Of a stretch of 64,000 nucleotides of DNA, positions 39,074 to 47,692 are shown in pieces (positions within the stretch are counted from its first letter, which is position 1; each line of letters begins with the position of its first letter). A program made the translations under genes and the position numbers. Source of the DNA: Kitasatospora sp. MAA19 (GTDB taxonomy: Bacteria; Actinomycetota; Actinomycetes; Streptomycetales; Streptomycetaceae). The stretch is taken from the NCBI RefSeq assembly GCF_029894125.1, contig NZ_JARXYZ010000005.1, positions 186,001 through 250,000 of the forward strand. The letters run 5' to 3'. The notes under the pieces are model-generated. The model searched no databases. It had not been told where the DNA came from and saw only the letters and a list, made by a program, of their open reading frames with translations.

Positions 39074-40135
39074 TCAGCTCCCCGCCAGCACTCCGCACAC
39101 CTGCCACGCCGGCTGCGCGTGGTTGCCCGGGTCGATCGGCGACGGGGGCGCGACCTGGGTGCCCTGCGGGGTGGCCAGCACCGGCTGGAGGAACCCGGCC
39201 ATCGAGGTGGTGCAGGGCTCCGGACCGGCCTGGATCACCGAGTCCACCAGCCGCAGCTGCGCCGAGGCGAGGTCGACCCGGTCGAACTGGAAGGTCAGCT
39301 GCCGCCGGACGGTCTCCAGGGTGACCGGAGCGCCGGCCGGGGCGCCGGCGGGCTTCAGCGCGTAGACGAAGGTGTGGTCGGTGGTGATCTGCAGCGTGCC
39401 GGTGTCCGCCTCGTCGATCCGCATCGCGCCGGTCACCTTCACGGTGTCGGCGGCCAGCGCGACCCGCGCCGGGTCGAAGCGGACCAGCCAGCCGGTCAGC
39501 GCGTGGTGCCGGTCGTCGACGGGCTGGGTCACGCTGGCGTCGAACTGGGCCTGCTCACCGGGGGTGACGAAGGCCCGGACGTCGGCGGTGGCGCCCTGGA
39601 CGAGGGTGGCCGGGGTCAGCGAGGAGGCGACCAGGTAGCGCTGGACGGTATCGAGCGCCTTGGTGACCTCGACCCGGCTGAAGTGCTCGGTGGCGGCCCC
39701 GGTCGGGGTGCCCAGTCCGATCGCCCCGTCGCTGTACCCGGTCGGCAGCGCGGCGAACGGATCCGCCGGGTCGGCCACCGCCCTGACCGCCGAGGCCGGG
39801 CTCAACGCGACCAGGCTGACGGTCAGTTGACTGCCCTCGGGCCGGGCCGACATCCCGGTCGGCGAGCGGACGCCGAAGTACACCGCGGCCCCGAAGGCCA
39901 GCAGGATGAGCAGCAGCAGGGCGAGCGCCTGCCGCGGCACGGTGCCCAGCGGGCCGAGCCGCACCCGCGGGCGGGTGGCCCGGCCGAAGGACCCGGCCAG
40001 CCGCTCCCGGGCGGACAGCTCCTGGATCCGGGCAGCCCGGACGAACGATTCGTCGAACACGACGGACCGGTATTCGTCCTCGTTGCCGGAACCACCGTCG
40101 GGCGCACCCTCAGGAGGCTCTCGCGGGTCACCCAT
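39074..40135 (-). CDS. Single-pass membrane protein of unknown function, paralogue-like N-terminus
   Basis: A 353-residue protein. Residues 20-45 carry RSVVFDESFVRAARIQELSARERL, shared in pattern with the next gene's product; a membrane helix (LALLLLILLAFGAAVYFGV, about 70-90) follows, then a large extracellular domain with two cysteines (EPCTTSMAG, WQVCGVL). Similar membrane proteins are conserved in streptomycetes near proA and proB; no function known. ATG at 40135. Confidence 0.78.
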   Translation of the reverse strand: MGDPREPPEGAPDGGSGNEDEYRSVVFDESFVRAARIQELSARERLAGSFGRATRPRVRLGPLGTVPRQALALLLLILLAFGAAVYFGVRSPTGMSARPEGSQLTVSLVALSPASAVRAVADPADPFAALPTGYSDGAIGLGTPTGAATEHFSRVEVTKALDTVQRYLVASSLTPATLVQGATADVRAFVTPGEQAQFDASVTQPVDDRHHALTGWLVRFDPARVALAADTVKVTGAMRIDEADTGTLQITTDHTFVYALKPAGAPAGAPVTLETVRRQLTFQFDRVDLASAQLRLVDSVIQAGPEPCTTSMAGFLQPVLATPQGTQVAPPSPIDPGNHAQPAWQVCGVLAGS

Positions 40136-40239
40136 GACACCAGGGTAAGGCGCATCCGCGCCCCGCCACGAGGGTGTTCACACAGATTCCCGGGAACGCC
40201 CGGCGACCGCCCGCCCCGGCGCGCACCACCCCTACGACG

Positions 40240-40824
40240 TCACCCCGCGGGTGCGGTGACCACGAGCGAAGGCTCGGCCGGCGCGGGCCTCGGGTCGGTC
40301 CCGGGGCTGCTGCTGCCGGACTCCGGGCGCCGGGGCGCGCCGGCGGAGCCGCCCACGCCCTGGTAGATCGCCGCGACCGCGACCGCCACCAGGCTCACGC
40401 CCATGATCACGGCCAGCACCCACGCCACCGGCCGGTGCCAGCGCTGCTGGGCCACGTACCGCCCGCGCCCGGGCACCGGGTCGTAGCTGCGCCGGCCCCG
40501 GCGCCGACCGGGGCGGCCGGTCGCCCGGCCGGGGCCCGACCAGGGATCCGGGTAGAGGCGGTCGTCGTCGAGTCCGCTCGGGTACGGGCGCAGCTCCAGC
40601 GGCAGCCCGTCCCCGGGTGTGACGTCATAGCCCCAGCCCGGGCCCGCGGTGTCCGGCTCGAACCTGGCCTCGGCGGCGGCGAGCTGCCGCTCCTTGGCCG
40701 TCGGCTCGTGCACGGCGGCGGATCGGACGAAGGCCTCATCGAAGACCACGGTGGCGAACTCGTCGTCCGCACCACCGTGGTCGGCGCCGTCGGGGTACGG
40801 CAAGCCCCCCACATCGTCAGCCAC
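40240..40824 (-). CDS. Single-pass membrane protein of unknown function sharing an N-terminal motif with its neighbour
   Basis: A 194-residue protein with TVVFDEAFVRSAAVHEPTAKERQ near residues 24-46, matching VVFDESFVRAARIQELSARER of the downstream gene. A basic Arg-rich linker and a membrane helix (WVLAVIMGVSLVAVAVAAIY, about 133-153) follow, then a Pro/Ser tail outside. The start is GTG at 40824. Genes with this motif occur in tandem in streptomycetes; role unknown. It probably lies in one transcript with the 353-residue gene. Confidence 0.75.
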   Translation of the reverse strand: MADDVGGLPYPDGADHGGADDEFATVVFDEAFVRSAAVHEPTAKERQLAAAEARFEPDTAGPGWGYDVTPGDGLPLELRPYPSGLDDDRLYPDPWSGPGRATGRPGRRRGRRSYDPVPGRGRYVAQQRWHRPVAWVLAVIMGVSLVAVAVAAIYQGVGGSAGAPRRPESGSSSPGTDPRPAPAEPSLVVTAPAG

Positions 40825-40937
40825 GGATTCAGCGTATTACCGGGCGGACGATTTGTCTGTGGCTCATCGCAGTTGGTCCGTCACACGTGTGACGCGCGAC
40901 GGTCCGGGCCGCCCCGGCCCCGCCGCCCGGGTCCCGC

Positions 40938-42260
40938 TCAGCGGGCGTCCGCGGCCCCGCCCACGGTCTGCGTCGCCTCGCCGCGCACGTGCCCGTCACC
41001 AGTGACGATGTACTTGGTGCTGGTCAGCTCGGGCAGGCCCATCGGGCCACGGGCGTGCAGCTTCTGGGTGGAGATGCCGATCTCCGCGCCGAAGCCGAAC
41101 TCCCCGCCGTCGGTGAAGCGGGTGGAGGCGTTGACGGCCACCGTGGTCGAGTCGACCAGCCGGGTGAAGCGACGGGCGGCGGCCTGCGAGGTGGTGACGA
41201 TCGCCTCGGTGTGGCCGGAGGACCAGCGGCGGATGTGCTCGACGGCGGCGTCCAGCGAGGGCACCACGGCCGCGGCCAGGTCGTACGAGAGGTACTCGGC
41301 GCCCCAGTCCTCGTCGGTGGCGGGCACCACGGTCGCGGCACCGCCCTCGGCGGCCTTGAGCACCGCGTCGTCGCCGTGCACGGTCACCCCGGCCTCGGCG
41401 AGCGCGGCCAGCGCGAGCGGCAGGAAGGCGTCCGCGACGTCCTGGTGGACCAGCAGCGTCTCGGCGGCGTTGCAGACGCTGACCCGCTGCGCCTTGGAGT
41501 TCAGCAGGATGCCGACGGCCATCGCCAGGTCGGTCTGCGCGTCCACGTAGACGTGGCAGTTGCCGGTGCCGGTCTCGATCACCGGCACGGTCGAGCCCTC
41601 GACCACGGTGCGGATCAGCGAGGCACCGCCGCGCGGGATCAGCACGTCGACCAGGCCGCGGGCGCGCATCAGCTCCTGGACGGAGTCCCGGCTCTCGCCC
41701 GGGACGAGCTGGACGGCGTCGGCGGGCAGCCCGGCCTCGGCGACGGCATCCCGCAGGACGGCGACCAGCGCGGTGTTGGAGCGGTAGGCGGAGGCGGAGC
41801 CGCGCAGCAGCACCGCGTTGCCGGACTTGAGGCAGAGCGCGGCGGCGTCCACCGTGACGTTCGGCCGGGCCTCGTAGATGATGCCGACCACGCCGAGCGG
41901 CACCCGCACCTGGCGCACGTCCAGGCCGTTGGGCAGCGTGTAGCCGCGCAGCACCTCGCCGACCGGGTCGGGCAGGCCGACGACGTCGCGCACGTCGGAC
42001 GCGATCGCGGCGATCCGCTCGTCGTCGAGGCTCAGCCGGTCGATCACCGACTCGGCGGTGCCGGCCTCGCGGGCCCGGGCCACGTCCTCGGCGTTGGCGG
42101 CGGTGATCTCGGCACTGCGGGCCACCAGGGCGTCCGCGATCGCCAGCAGCGCGGCGTCCTTCGCCTTGCGCGGCAGCGGGGCGAGCGCGGCGGCCGCCTC
42201 CCGGGCTCGGCGCGCTACGGCGAGGACGGGGCTGTCGGCGGTGGCGAGGTCGCTGGTCAT
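40938..42260 (-). CDS. proA: Glutamate-5-semialdehyde dehydrogenase (gamma-glutamyl phosphate reductase)
   Basis: Second enzyme of proline synthesis, reducing glutamyl-5-phosphate with NADPH. The 440-residue product has the catalytic cysteine in [12 protein letters not shown] (about residue 267) and the family signature [21 protein letters not shown], and ends with [24 protein letters not shown] at 42260. It follows proB with one small gene between, a typical streptomycete order. Confidence 0.96.
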   Translation of the reverse strand: MTSDLATADSPVLAVARRAREAAAALAPLPRKAKDAALLAIADALVARSAEITAANAEDVARAREAGTAESVIDRLSLDDERIAAIASDVRDVVGLPDPVGEVLRGYTLPNGLDVRQVRVPLGVVGIIYEARPNVTVDAAALCLKSGNAVLLRGSASAYRSNTALVAVLRDAVAEAGLPADAVQLVPGESRDSVQELMRARGLVDVLIPRGGASLIRTVVEGSTVPVIETGTGNCHVYVDAQTDLAMAVGILLNSKAQRVSVCNAAETLLVHQDVADAFLPLALAALAEAGVTVHGDDAVLKAAEGGAATVVPATDEDWGAEYLSYDLAAAVVPSLDAAVEHIRRWSSGHTEAIVTTSQAAARRFTRLVDSTTVAVNASTRFTDGGEFGFGAEIGISTQKLHARGPMGLPELTSTKYIVTGDGHVRGEATQTVGGAADAR

Positions 42261-42330
42261 GCGCCAAGGGTAGCGACTGCGCCGAGCCCGCCGAGCGGCC
42301 ATTTCGCCCGGTGAGACGGCGTCCGGACGC

Positions 42331-43014
42331 TCAGTACGGGTGCACCCCGCCCAGGTGCGGCGGCGGATCGCCGAAGCCCTCCGCCACCCGCTTGTGGTAC
42401 GTCGCCCGGTCGACCACCTCCAGGCCGACGATCTCCCACGGCGGCAGGTTCGCGGTGACCTTGTGCTCGCCCCACAGCCGCAGCGCGATCGCCGCCGCGT
42501 CGTGCAGGTCCCGGGCCTGCTCCCAGTACCGGATCTCGGCGTGGTCGGCGGCGTACCGGGCGGTGAGGAAGAACGAGTGGTCGTGCGCCAGCCGCTCCAG
42601 CGAGGCGCGCAGCGAGGACAGCGGGGTGACCTGCCCGGACACGCTCAGCACCACGTGCCAGAGCCGGGCCTGCTCGGGCACGGTGGGCGGCTCCCCCGCG
42701 TCGGCACGCCGCGGCCGCAGCCCGCGCACCCCGCCGGGCCCCTGCGGCGGCGGACCGGCCGGCTCGGCGGGGCCGTCCCCGCGGCCGCCGTCGATGCTGG
42801 TCAGCCGCCGGCCCGCCGTCCCTGCGGTCAGCGCTGCCTCGCGCCTGCGTTCCACCGGCGGCCTCCTGTTCGGCGATGTCGTGTCGTCCCCCACACCGGC
42901 CCCGCCGGCCCGCGGCCGACCGGTACGGCTGCGCCCCTCCTCGCCCGCGGCCGGGCCTCTCCCCGTACGCAGCGGTCCACCGACCGCACTCCGCCGGCGG
43001 GCCGGCACCGGCAC
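42331..43014 (-). CDS. Conserved hypothetical protein between proB and proA
   Basis: Up to 227 residues. The conserved part is the C-terminal half: [20 protein letters not shown], then [46 protein letters not shown]. The N-terminal 100 residues are low-complexity and may not be translated; another GTG in frame is at 42892-42894. It begins nine bases after the proB stop if the longest frame is used. Function unknown; no membrane segment. Confidence 0.65.
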   Translation of the reverse strand: MPVPARRRSAVGGPLRTGRGPAAGEEGRSRTGRPRAGGAGVGDDTTSPNRRPPVERRREAALTAGTAGRRLTSIDGGRGDGPAEPAGPPPQGPGGVRGLRPRRADAGEPPTVPEQARLWHVVLSVSGQVTPLSSLRASLERLAHDHSFFLTARYAADHAEIRYWEQARDLHDAAAIALRLWGEHKVTANLPPWEIVGLEVVDRATYHKRVAEGFGDPPPHLGGVHPY

Positions 43015-43023
43015 ACCGGCCGG

Positions 43024-44160
43024 TCAGCCGCGCAGAACGACCAGGTCGTCGCGGTGGACGACCTCACGCTCGTACGCGGCGCCGAACTCCTGGGCCAGGT
43101 CGCGGGTGGACCGGCCGAGCAGGCGGGGCAACTCCCTCGCATCAAAGTTGACCAGTCCGCGCGCCACGATGTGGCCGTTTTCGGCAAGAAGGTCCACCGG
43201 ATCACCCGCGGTGAACTCCCCGTCGACCTTGGTGACCCCGGCGGGCAGCAGCGAGGCGCCGCCGGAGACGACGGCCGTGACGGCGCCCGCGTCCAGGTGC
43301 AGGGCGCCGCGCGGGCTGCTCGCGTGGGCCAGCCAGAGCATCCGGTCGGAGGTGCGGCTGCCGGTGCGCAGGAAGAGGGTGCCGGTGGGCCGGCCGGCCA
43401 GCGCGTCGGCGGCCTGGCTGGCGGCGGTGAGCACCACCGGGATGCCCGCGCCGGTGGCGATCCGGGCCGCCTCGACCTTGGTGACCATGCCGCCGGTGCC
43501 GACGCCGGCCTTGCCCGCGCTGCCGATCTCGACGCCGTCGAGGTCGTGCGGGCCGCTCACCCGGTCGATCCGGCTGCTGCCGGGGCGGGCCGGGTCGCCG
43601 TCGTAGAGGCCGTCCACGTCGGAGAGCAGCACGAGCAGGTCGGCCCGGACCAGATGGGCGACCAGCGCGGCCAGCCGGTCGTTGTCCCCGAACTTGATTT
43701 CGGCGGTGGCGACAGTGTCGTTCTCGTTGACGATCGGCATCGCCCCCATCGCCAGCAGCTGGTCGAGGGTGCGGTAGGCGTTGCGGTAGTGGGCGCGCCG
43801 GCTGGCGTCCTCGGCGGTGAGCAGCACCTGGCCGACCCGGATGCCGTACCGGGCGAAGGAGGCGGTGTAGCGGGCGACCAGCAGGCCCTGGCCGACGCTG
43901 GCGGCGGCCTGCTGGCGGGCCAGGTCCTTGGGCCGCCGGTCCAGGCCGAGCGGGGCGAGCCCGGCGGCGATGGCGCCGGAGGAGACGAGGACGACCTCGG
44001 GCGCCTCCGGGCGGCTGCGTGCTTTGGCGAGCGCGTCCACCAGGGCGTCGACCCGGTCGGCGTCCAGGCCGCCGGCCGCCGTGGTGAGCGAGGAGGAGCC
44101 GACCTTGACGACGATCCGCCGCGCGGTCAGCACCTCCTCGCGCAGTGAGTCCTCGCTCAT
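43024..44160 (-). CDS. proB: Glutamate 5-kinase
   Basis: First enzyme of proline synthesis, phosphorylating glutamate; feedback-inhibited by proline in characterised members. The 378-residue product has an amino-acid kinase domain (IVVKVGSSSLTT, VLVSSGAIAAG, PIVNENDTVAT, FGDNDRLAALVA, LLSDVDGLYD) and a C-terminal PUA domain (about 275-365). ATG at 44160. In streptomycetes obgE and proB are often adjacent and transcribed together; here a lipoprotein gene on the opposite strand separates them. Confidence 0.96.
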   Translation of the reverse strand: MSEDSLREEVLTARRIVVKVGSSSLTTAAGGLDADRVDALVDALAKARSRPEAPEVVLVSSGAIAAGLAPLGLDRRPKDLARQQAAASVGQGLLVARYTASFARYGIRVGQVLLTAEDASRRAHYRNAYRTLDQLLAMGAMPIVNENDTVATAEIKFGDNDRLAALVAHLVRADLLVLLSDVDGLYDGDPARPGSSRIDRVSGPHDLDGVEIGSAGKAGVGTGGMVTKVEAARIATGAGIPVVLTAASQAADALAGRPTGTLFLRTGSRTSDRMLWLAHASSPRGALHLDAGAVTAVVSGGASLLPAGVTKVDGEFTAGDPVDLLAENGHIVARGLVNFDARELPRLLGRSTRDLAQEFGAAYEREVVHRDDLVVLRG

Positions 44161-44470
44161 CTCGCTGTACGCCCTTCCGGTGTGGTGCGGGTGCGGCGGG
44201 CCCGGCCCGGGGCCGCCACCCCCGAAATCTACGCGATCCGCGCAGGTCGCCCGCAGGGTGTTTCACCGGCTGGACCCGCCCTGGTCACGGCGTCGCCACA
44301 GCCCGGCCGCCAACCCGGATGGCTGGTATGGTCCCTGACCGCAAGCCAGATCGGGGGACGGCTTCTTGCCCGCTGAACCCATTCGTCTTCGACGTTCCTG
44401 TCATCGGGGCGGCGCCGCACTGGGCAGGCCGGCAACGGTTCGCGGCCGCGCGCCCGGGAGAAAGCGCACC
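44161..44470. other. Divergent region between proB and the lipoprotein gene
   Basis: 310 bases. On the plus side TATGGT (about 44328-44333) is a good -10 for the lipoprotein gene, with a leader of about 135 bases. No operator-like palindrome stands out. Confidence 0.45.
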
Positions 44471-45205
44471 ATGCGTTCGTACACCACCAAGCTGACCGTC
44501 GCCGCCCTGGCGGCGGCCACCGCCCTGTCGCTCGCGGCCTGCGGTCCGGACAGCACGGACACCCCGGCCGGGGCGGGCGGCGCCACCGGCGCGGCGCCGG
44601 CGCCGACCACCGCCGCCTCCGGGGCCGCGACCGGCGGTTCGGCCACGGGCGGCGCGGCGACCGGCGGTTCGCCCGCGGCCCCGACCAGCGCGGCCCCCGG
44701 GGCCGGGACGGCCGGTGCCACGGGCGGTGGCGCGGGCGGCGCCGTGCCCGCGGCCGCCACCGCGGTGAAGGTCGGCCGGCCCGCGACCGTGGACTTCGCC
44801 GACAAGACCTCCAAGGTCGCCACCAAGCTGGAGATCACCGTCACCGGTGTCGAGGCCGGCTCGCTCCAGGAGCTGACCGCCGCGAAGGTCCCCACCACCG
44901 GTTTGGAGGGCCGCACCCCGATGTACGTGAGCTACACCATCAAGAACCTCGGGGACGCCAGCCTCTCCTTCACCGCCCCGGACTCGAAGTTCGTCGTCTT
45001 CGACAACACCGGTCAGAAGGGCCTGAACGTCATGAACGCCGCCAACCCGCTGCCCAAGTGCACGGGGGCGAAGTTCCAGGGCGTCACGAAGGGCGTCGAG
45101 GCCAAGGGCTGCATCATCATCGCCACCACCGGCACCGCCCCGGTCGCGGTCGGCTACACCGACCTCACCGACCTGCTGAAGCTCCAGGCCTCCTGGACGA
45201 AGTGA
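44471..45205 (+). CDS. Secreted lipoprotein, function unknown
   Basis: A 244-residue lipoprotein. The signal peptide MRSYTTKLTVAALAAATALS ends in lipobox LAAC with the modified Cys at 24. A long Ala/Gly/Ser/Thr/Pro linker (25-95) is followed by a beta-rich domain (VKVGRPATVDFADKTSKVAT, MYVSYTIKNLGDASLSFT), with two cysteines (PKCTGAKF, AKGCIIIAT) that may pair. The pattern is common to actinobacterial surface lipoproteins with a DUF4352-like immunoglobulin-type fold; this is a guess. ATG at 44471 follows GGGAG. Confidence 0.85.
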   Translation: MRSYTTKLTVAALAAATALSLAACGPDSTDTPAGAGGATGAAPAPTTAASGAATGGSATGGAATGGSPAAPTSAAPGAGTAGATGGGAGGAVPAAATAVKVGRPATVDFADKTSKVATKLEITVTGVEAGSLQELTAAKVPTTGLEGRTPMYVSYTIKNLGDASLSFTAPDSKFVVFDNTGQKGLNVMNAANPLPKCTGAKFQGVTKGVEAKGCIIIATTGTAPVAVGYTDLTDLLKLQASWTK

Positions 45206-45227
45206 CGCCCCGTCGGCCGTGAGCACG

Positions 45228-45269
45228 CGAGCGGCCCCCGCCACCTCGAAGGGTGGCGGGGGCCGCTCG
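45228..45269. terminator. Bidirectional terminator between the lipoprotein gene and obgE
   Basis: Perfect 18-base-pair stem (45228-45245 with 45252-45269), six-base loop, between convergent genes. Confidence 0.9.
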
Positions 45270-45296
45270 TGCCGGTAGGCCCGGGGGCCCGTCCGG

Positions 45297-46772
45297 TCAG
45301 TCCTCGTCGTCGCCCTCGATGGAGGCCTGGCGGCCGCTGGAGAGCGCCTCGAAGGCGAGGAACTCGGCCTCGGCCGCGTCCTTGCCCTTCTGCTTCTCGC
45401 GGCGGCGGTCGACCGCCGGGCGCGGGTTCTCGAAGCGGTGGTCCTCACCGCGACGGCCGAGCATCTCGGCGCCGGCGGCCATGGTCGGCTCCCAGTCGAA
45501 GACGACGGCGTTCTCGTCCGGGCCGATGATGACGGTGTCGCCCTCGTGCGCCCCGACCTTCCACAGCTTGTCCTCGACGCCGAGGCGGGCCAGCCGGTCG
45601 GCGAGGTAGCCGACGGCCTCGTCGTTGGAGAAGTCGGTCTGGCGGACCCAGCGCTCCGGCTTGGTGCCGCGGATGCGGAAGGCGCCGTCCTCCTCGGTGA
45701 TGGTGAAGCCGGCGTCGTCAACGGCCTTGGGGCGCAGCACGATCCGGGTCGACTCCTCGACCGGCTTGGCCGCGCGCGCCTCGGCGACGATCTGCGCCAG
45801 CGCGAAGCTCAGCTCGCGCAGGCCCTTGCGGGAGGCCGCGGAGACCTCGAACACCCGGTAGCCGCGCTCCTCCAGGGACTCCCGGGTGAGGTCGGCGATG
45901 TCCTGGCCGTCCGGCACGTCCACCTTGTTGAGCGCGACCAGGCGCGGGCGCTCGTCCAGGCCGCCGTACTCGGCCAGCTCGGCCTCGATGGTCTCCAGGT
46001 CGGTCAGCGGGTCGCGGCCGGGCTCCAGGGTGGCGCAGTCCAGCACGTGCACCAGCACCGAGCAGCGCTCGACGTGCCGCAGGAACTCCAGGCCGAGGCC
46101 GCGGCCCTGGCTGGCGCCGGGGATCAGGCCGGGCACGTCGGCGATGGTGTAGACGGTGTCGCCCGCGGTGACCACGCCGAGGTTGGGGATCAGGGTGGTG
46201 AACGGGTAGTCCGCGATCTTCGGCTTGGCCGCGGAGAGCACCGAGATCAGCGAGGACTTGCCGGCGCTCGGGTAGCCCACCAGGGCCACGTCGGCGACGG
46301 ACTTGAGCTCCATGACGATGTCCCGGGCCTCGCCGGGCTCGCCGAGCAGCGCGAAGCCGGGCGCCTTGCGGCGGGCCGAGGCCAGCGCCGCGTTGCCGAG
46401 GCCGCCGCGGCCGCCCTGGGCGGCGACGAAGCTGGTGCCGTGCCCGACCAGGTCGGCCAGCACGTTGCCCTGCCTGTCCAGCACCACGGTGCCGTCCGGC
46501 ACCAGCAGGACGAGGTCCTCGCCGTCCGCGCCGGTGCGGTGGCCGCCCGCGCCGGGCTTGCCGTTGGTGGCCTTGCGCTTGGGCGAGTGGTGGTACTCGA
46601 GCAGGGTGGTGATCTGCGCGTCGACGGTGAGGATGACGCTGCCGCCCTCCCCGCCGTTGCCGCCGTCCGGGCCGCCGAGCGGCTTGAACTTCTCCCGGTG
46701 CACGGAGGCGCAGCCGTGGCCCCCGTTACCCGCGGCGACGTGAAGTTCGACGCGGTCCACGAAGGTGGTCAT
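45297..46772 (-). CDS. obgE: GTPase Obg/CgtA
   Basis: Essential ribosome-assembly GTPase, linked to the onset of aerial mycelium in Streptomyces. The 491-residue product has the Gly-rich Obg fold (residues 1-158, [11 protein letters not shown]-type loops), the G domain ([34 protein letters not shown]) and the C-terminal OCT domain (about 335-420, [24 protein letters not shown]), with an acidic tail. It follows rplU and rpmA on the same strand as in most bacteria; a hairpin lies between rpmA and obgE. Confidence 0.96.
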   Translation of the reverse strand: MTTFVDRVELHVAAGNGGHGCASVHREKFKPLGGPDGGNGGEGGSVILTVDAQITTLLEYHHSPKRKATNGKPGAGGHRTGADGEDLVLLVPDGTVVLDRQGNVLADLVGHGTSFVAAQGGRGGLGNAALASARRKAPGFALLGEPGEARDIVMELKSVADVALVGYPSAGKSSLISVLSAAKPKIADYPFTTLIPNLGVVTAGDTVYTIADVPGLIPGASQGRGLGLEFLRHVERCSVLVHVLDCATLEPGRDPLTDLETIEAELAEYGGLDERPRLVALNKVDVPDGQDIADLTRESLEERGYRVFEVSAASRKGLRELSFALAQIVAEARAAKPVEESTRIVLRPKAVDDAGFTITEEDGAFRIRGTKPERWVRQTDFSNDEAVGYLADRLARLGVEDKLWKVGAHEGDTVIIGPDENAVVFDWEPTMAAGAEMLGRRGEDHRFENPRPAVDRRREKQKGKDAAEAEFLAFEALSSGRQASIEGDDED

Positions 46773-46819
46773 GGTGTGCCTCCAGTGTGCGAAAGTCTGC
46801 TTCTACCTGCGTAAAGCGC

Positions 46820-46853
46820 GAAGGGTGGACCGGATCATCCCGGCCCACCCTTC
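46820..46853 (-). terminator. Hairpin between rpmA and obgE
   Basis: Nine-base-pair stem (46820-46828 with 46845-46853), one mismatch, then four more pairs (46830-46833 with 46840-46843), loop of six. Probably a partial terminator after the ribosomal protein genes. Confidence 0.65.
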
Positions 46854-46872
46854 ACTGTGAGTCTGGTGTGAC

Positions 46873-47130
46873 TCAGGCCTCGACGGCCACGATGTTGACG
46901 ACCTTGCGGCCGCGGCGGGTGCCGAACTGCACCGCGCCGGCGTTCAGCGCGAACAGCGTGTCGTCGCCACCGCGACCGACGCCCGCACCCGGGTGGAAGT
47001 GGGTGCCGCGCTGGCGGACGAGGATCTCGCCGGCGGAGACGACCTGGCCGCCGAAGCGCTTCACGCCGAGGCGCTGGGCGTTCGAGTCACGGCCGTTACG
47101 GGTAGAGCTTGCGCCCTTCTTGTGTGCCAT
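46873..47130 (-). CDS. rpmA: 50S ribosomal protein L27
   Basis: An 85-residue protein near the peptidyl-transferase centre. [20 protein letters not shown], with the KKGxGS(T)xNGRDS N-terminus, and [22 protein letters not shown] are the family signature, uncut at the N-terminus. ATG at 47130, 14 bases after the rplU stop; same transcript. Confidence 0.97.
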   Translation of the reverse strand: MAHKKGASSTRNGRDSNAQRLGVKRFGGQVVSAGEILVRQRGTHFHPGAGVGRGGDDTLFALNAGAVQFGTRRGRKVVNIVAVEA

Positions 47131-47144
47131 ATCTCGCTATCCCC

Positions 47145-47462
47145 TTACTTGCTGACCGAGTCGATGCTGGTGATGCGCACCGCGGTGTGCTTCTGACGGT
47201 GACCCTGGCGACGGCGGTAGCCGGTCTTGTTCTTGTAGCGCAGGATGACGATCTTGTCACCCTTGGTCTGGTCGACCACCTCGGCGTGAGCCTTCACGCC
47301 GGCCAGGACCCACGGGTCCGAGGTGACGGCCTCGCCGTCGACGATCAGGATGGTCGAGAGCTCGACCGAGTCACCCGGCTTGGCCTCGATACGGTCGATC
47401 TCCAGCACGTCGCCGACGGCGACCTTGTGCTGGCGGCCGCCTGCGCGAACGATCGCGTACAT
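47145..47462 (-). CDS. rplU: 50S ribosomal protein L21
   Basis: A 105-residue protein starting [20 protein letters not shown] with the C-terminal signature [22 protein letters not shown] at 47462 follows AAGGAAAG. The transcript has its own promoter (47585-47612) with a palindrome in the spacer, and a leader of about 115 bases. Confidence 0.97.
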   Translation of the reverse strand: MYAIVRAGGRQHKVAVGDVLEIDRIEAKPGDSVELSTILIVDGEAVTSDPWVLAGVKAHAEVVDQTKGDKIVILRYKNKTGYRRRQGHRQKHTAVRITSIDSVSK

Positions 47463-47584
47463 GCGGTACCTGCTTTCCTTACTCGGTCTGAACCCCCGAC
47501 GCCAGCCACCTGGGTACGGACACAGGGGCCTCTCCCCGCCCGTGCCGCGCGAACGCGGCGCCTCGGGAAGGTGATGTGCTCGGG

Positions 47585-47612
47585 AGCGTGGCGTAGACAC
47601 GCCAGTGGTCAA
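47585..47612 (-). promoter_or_regulatory. Promoter of rplU-rpmA with a palindrome in the spacer
   Basis: Minus-strand TTGACC (47607-47612), a 16-base spacer and CACGCT (47585-47590). Within the spacer and touching the -10 lies TGGCGT-N4-ACGCCA (47589-47604), a perfect six-plus-six inverted repeat that looks like an operator. Confidence 0.6.
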
Positions 47613-47653
47613 GAATACGGACCGGCCGCCCCGGGGGCAAACCGGCCCGTACG

Positions 47654-47683
47654 GCCCGGGGCGGGAGAAGTCCCGCCCCGGGC
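47654..47683 (-). terminator. Terminator of rne
   Basis: Perfect 13-base-pair stem (47654-47666 with 47671-47683) with a GAAG-type tetraloop, starting ten bases after the rne stop. Confidence 0.88.
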
Positions 47684-47692
47684 GCGTGGGCA

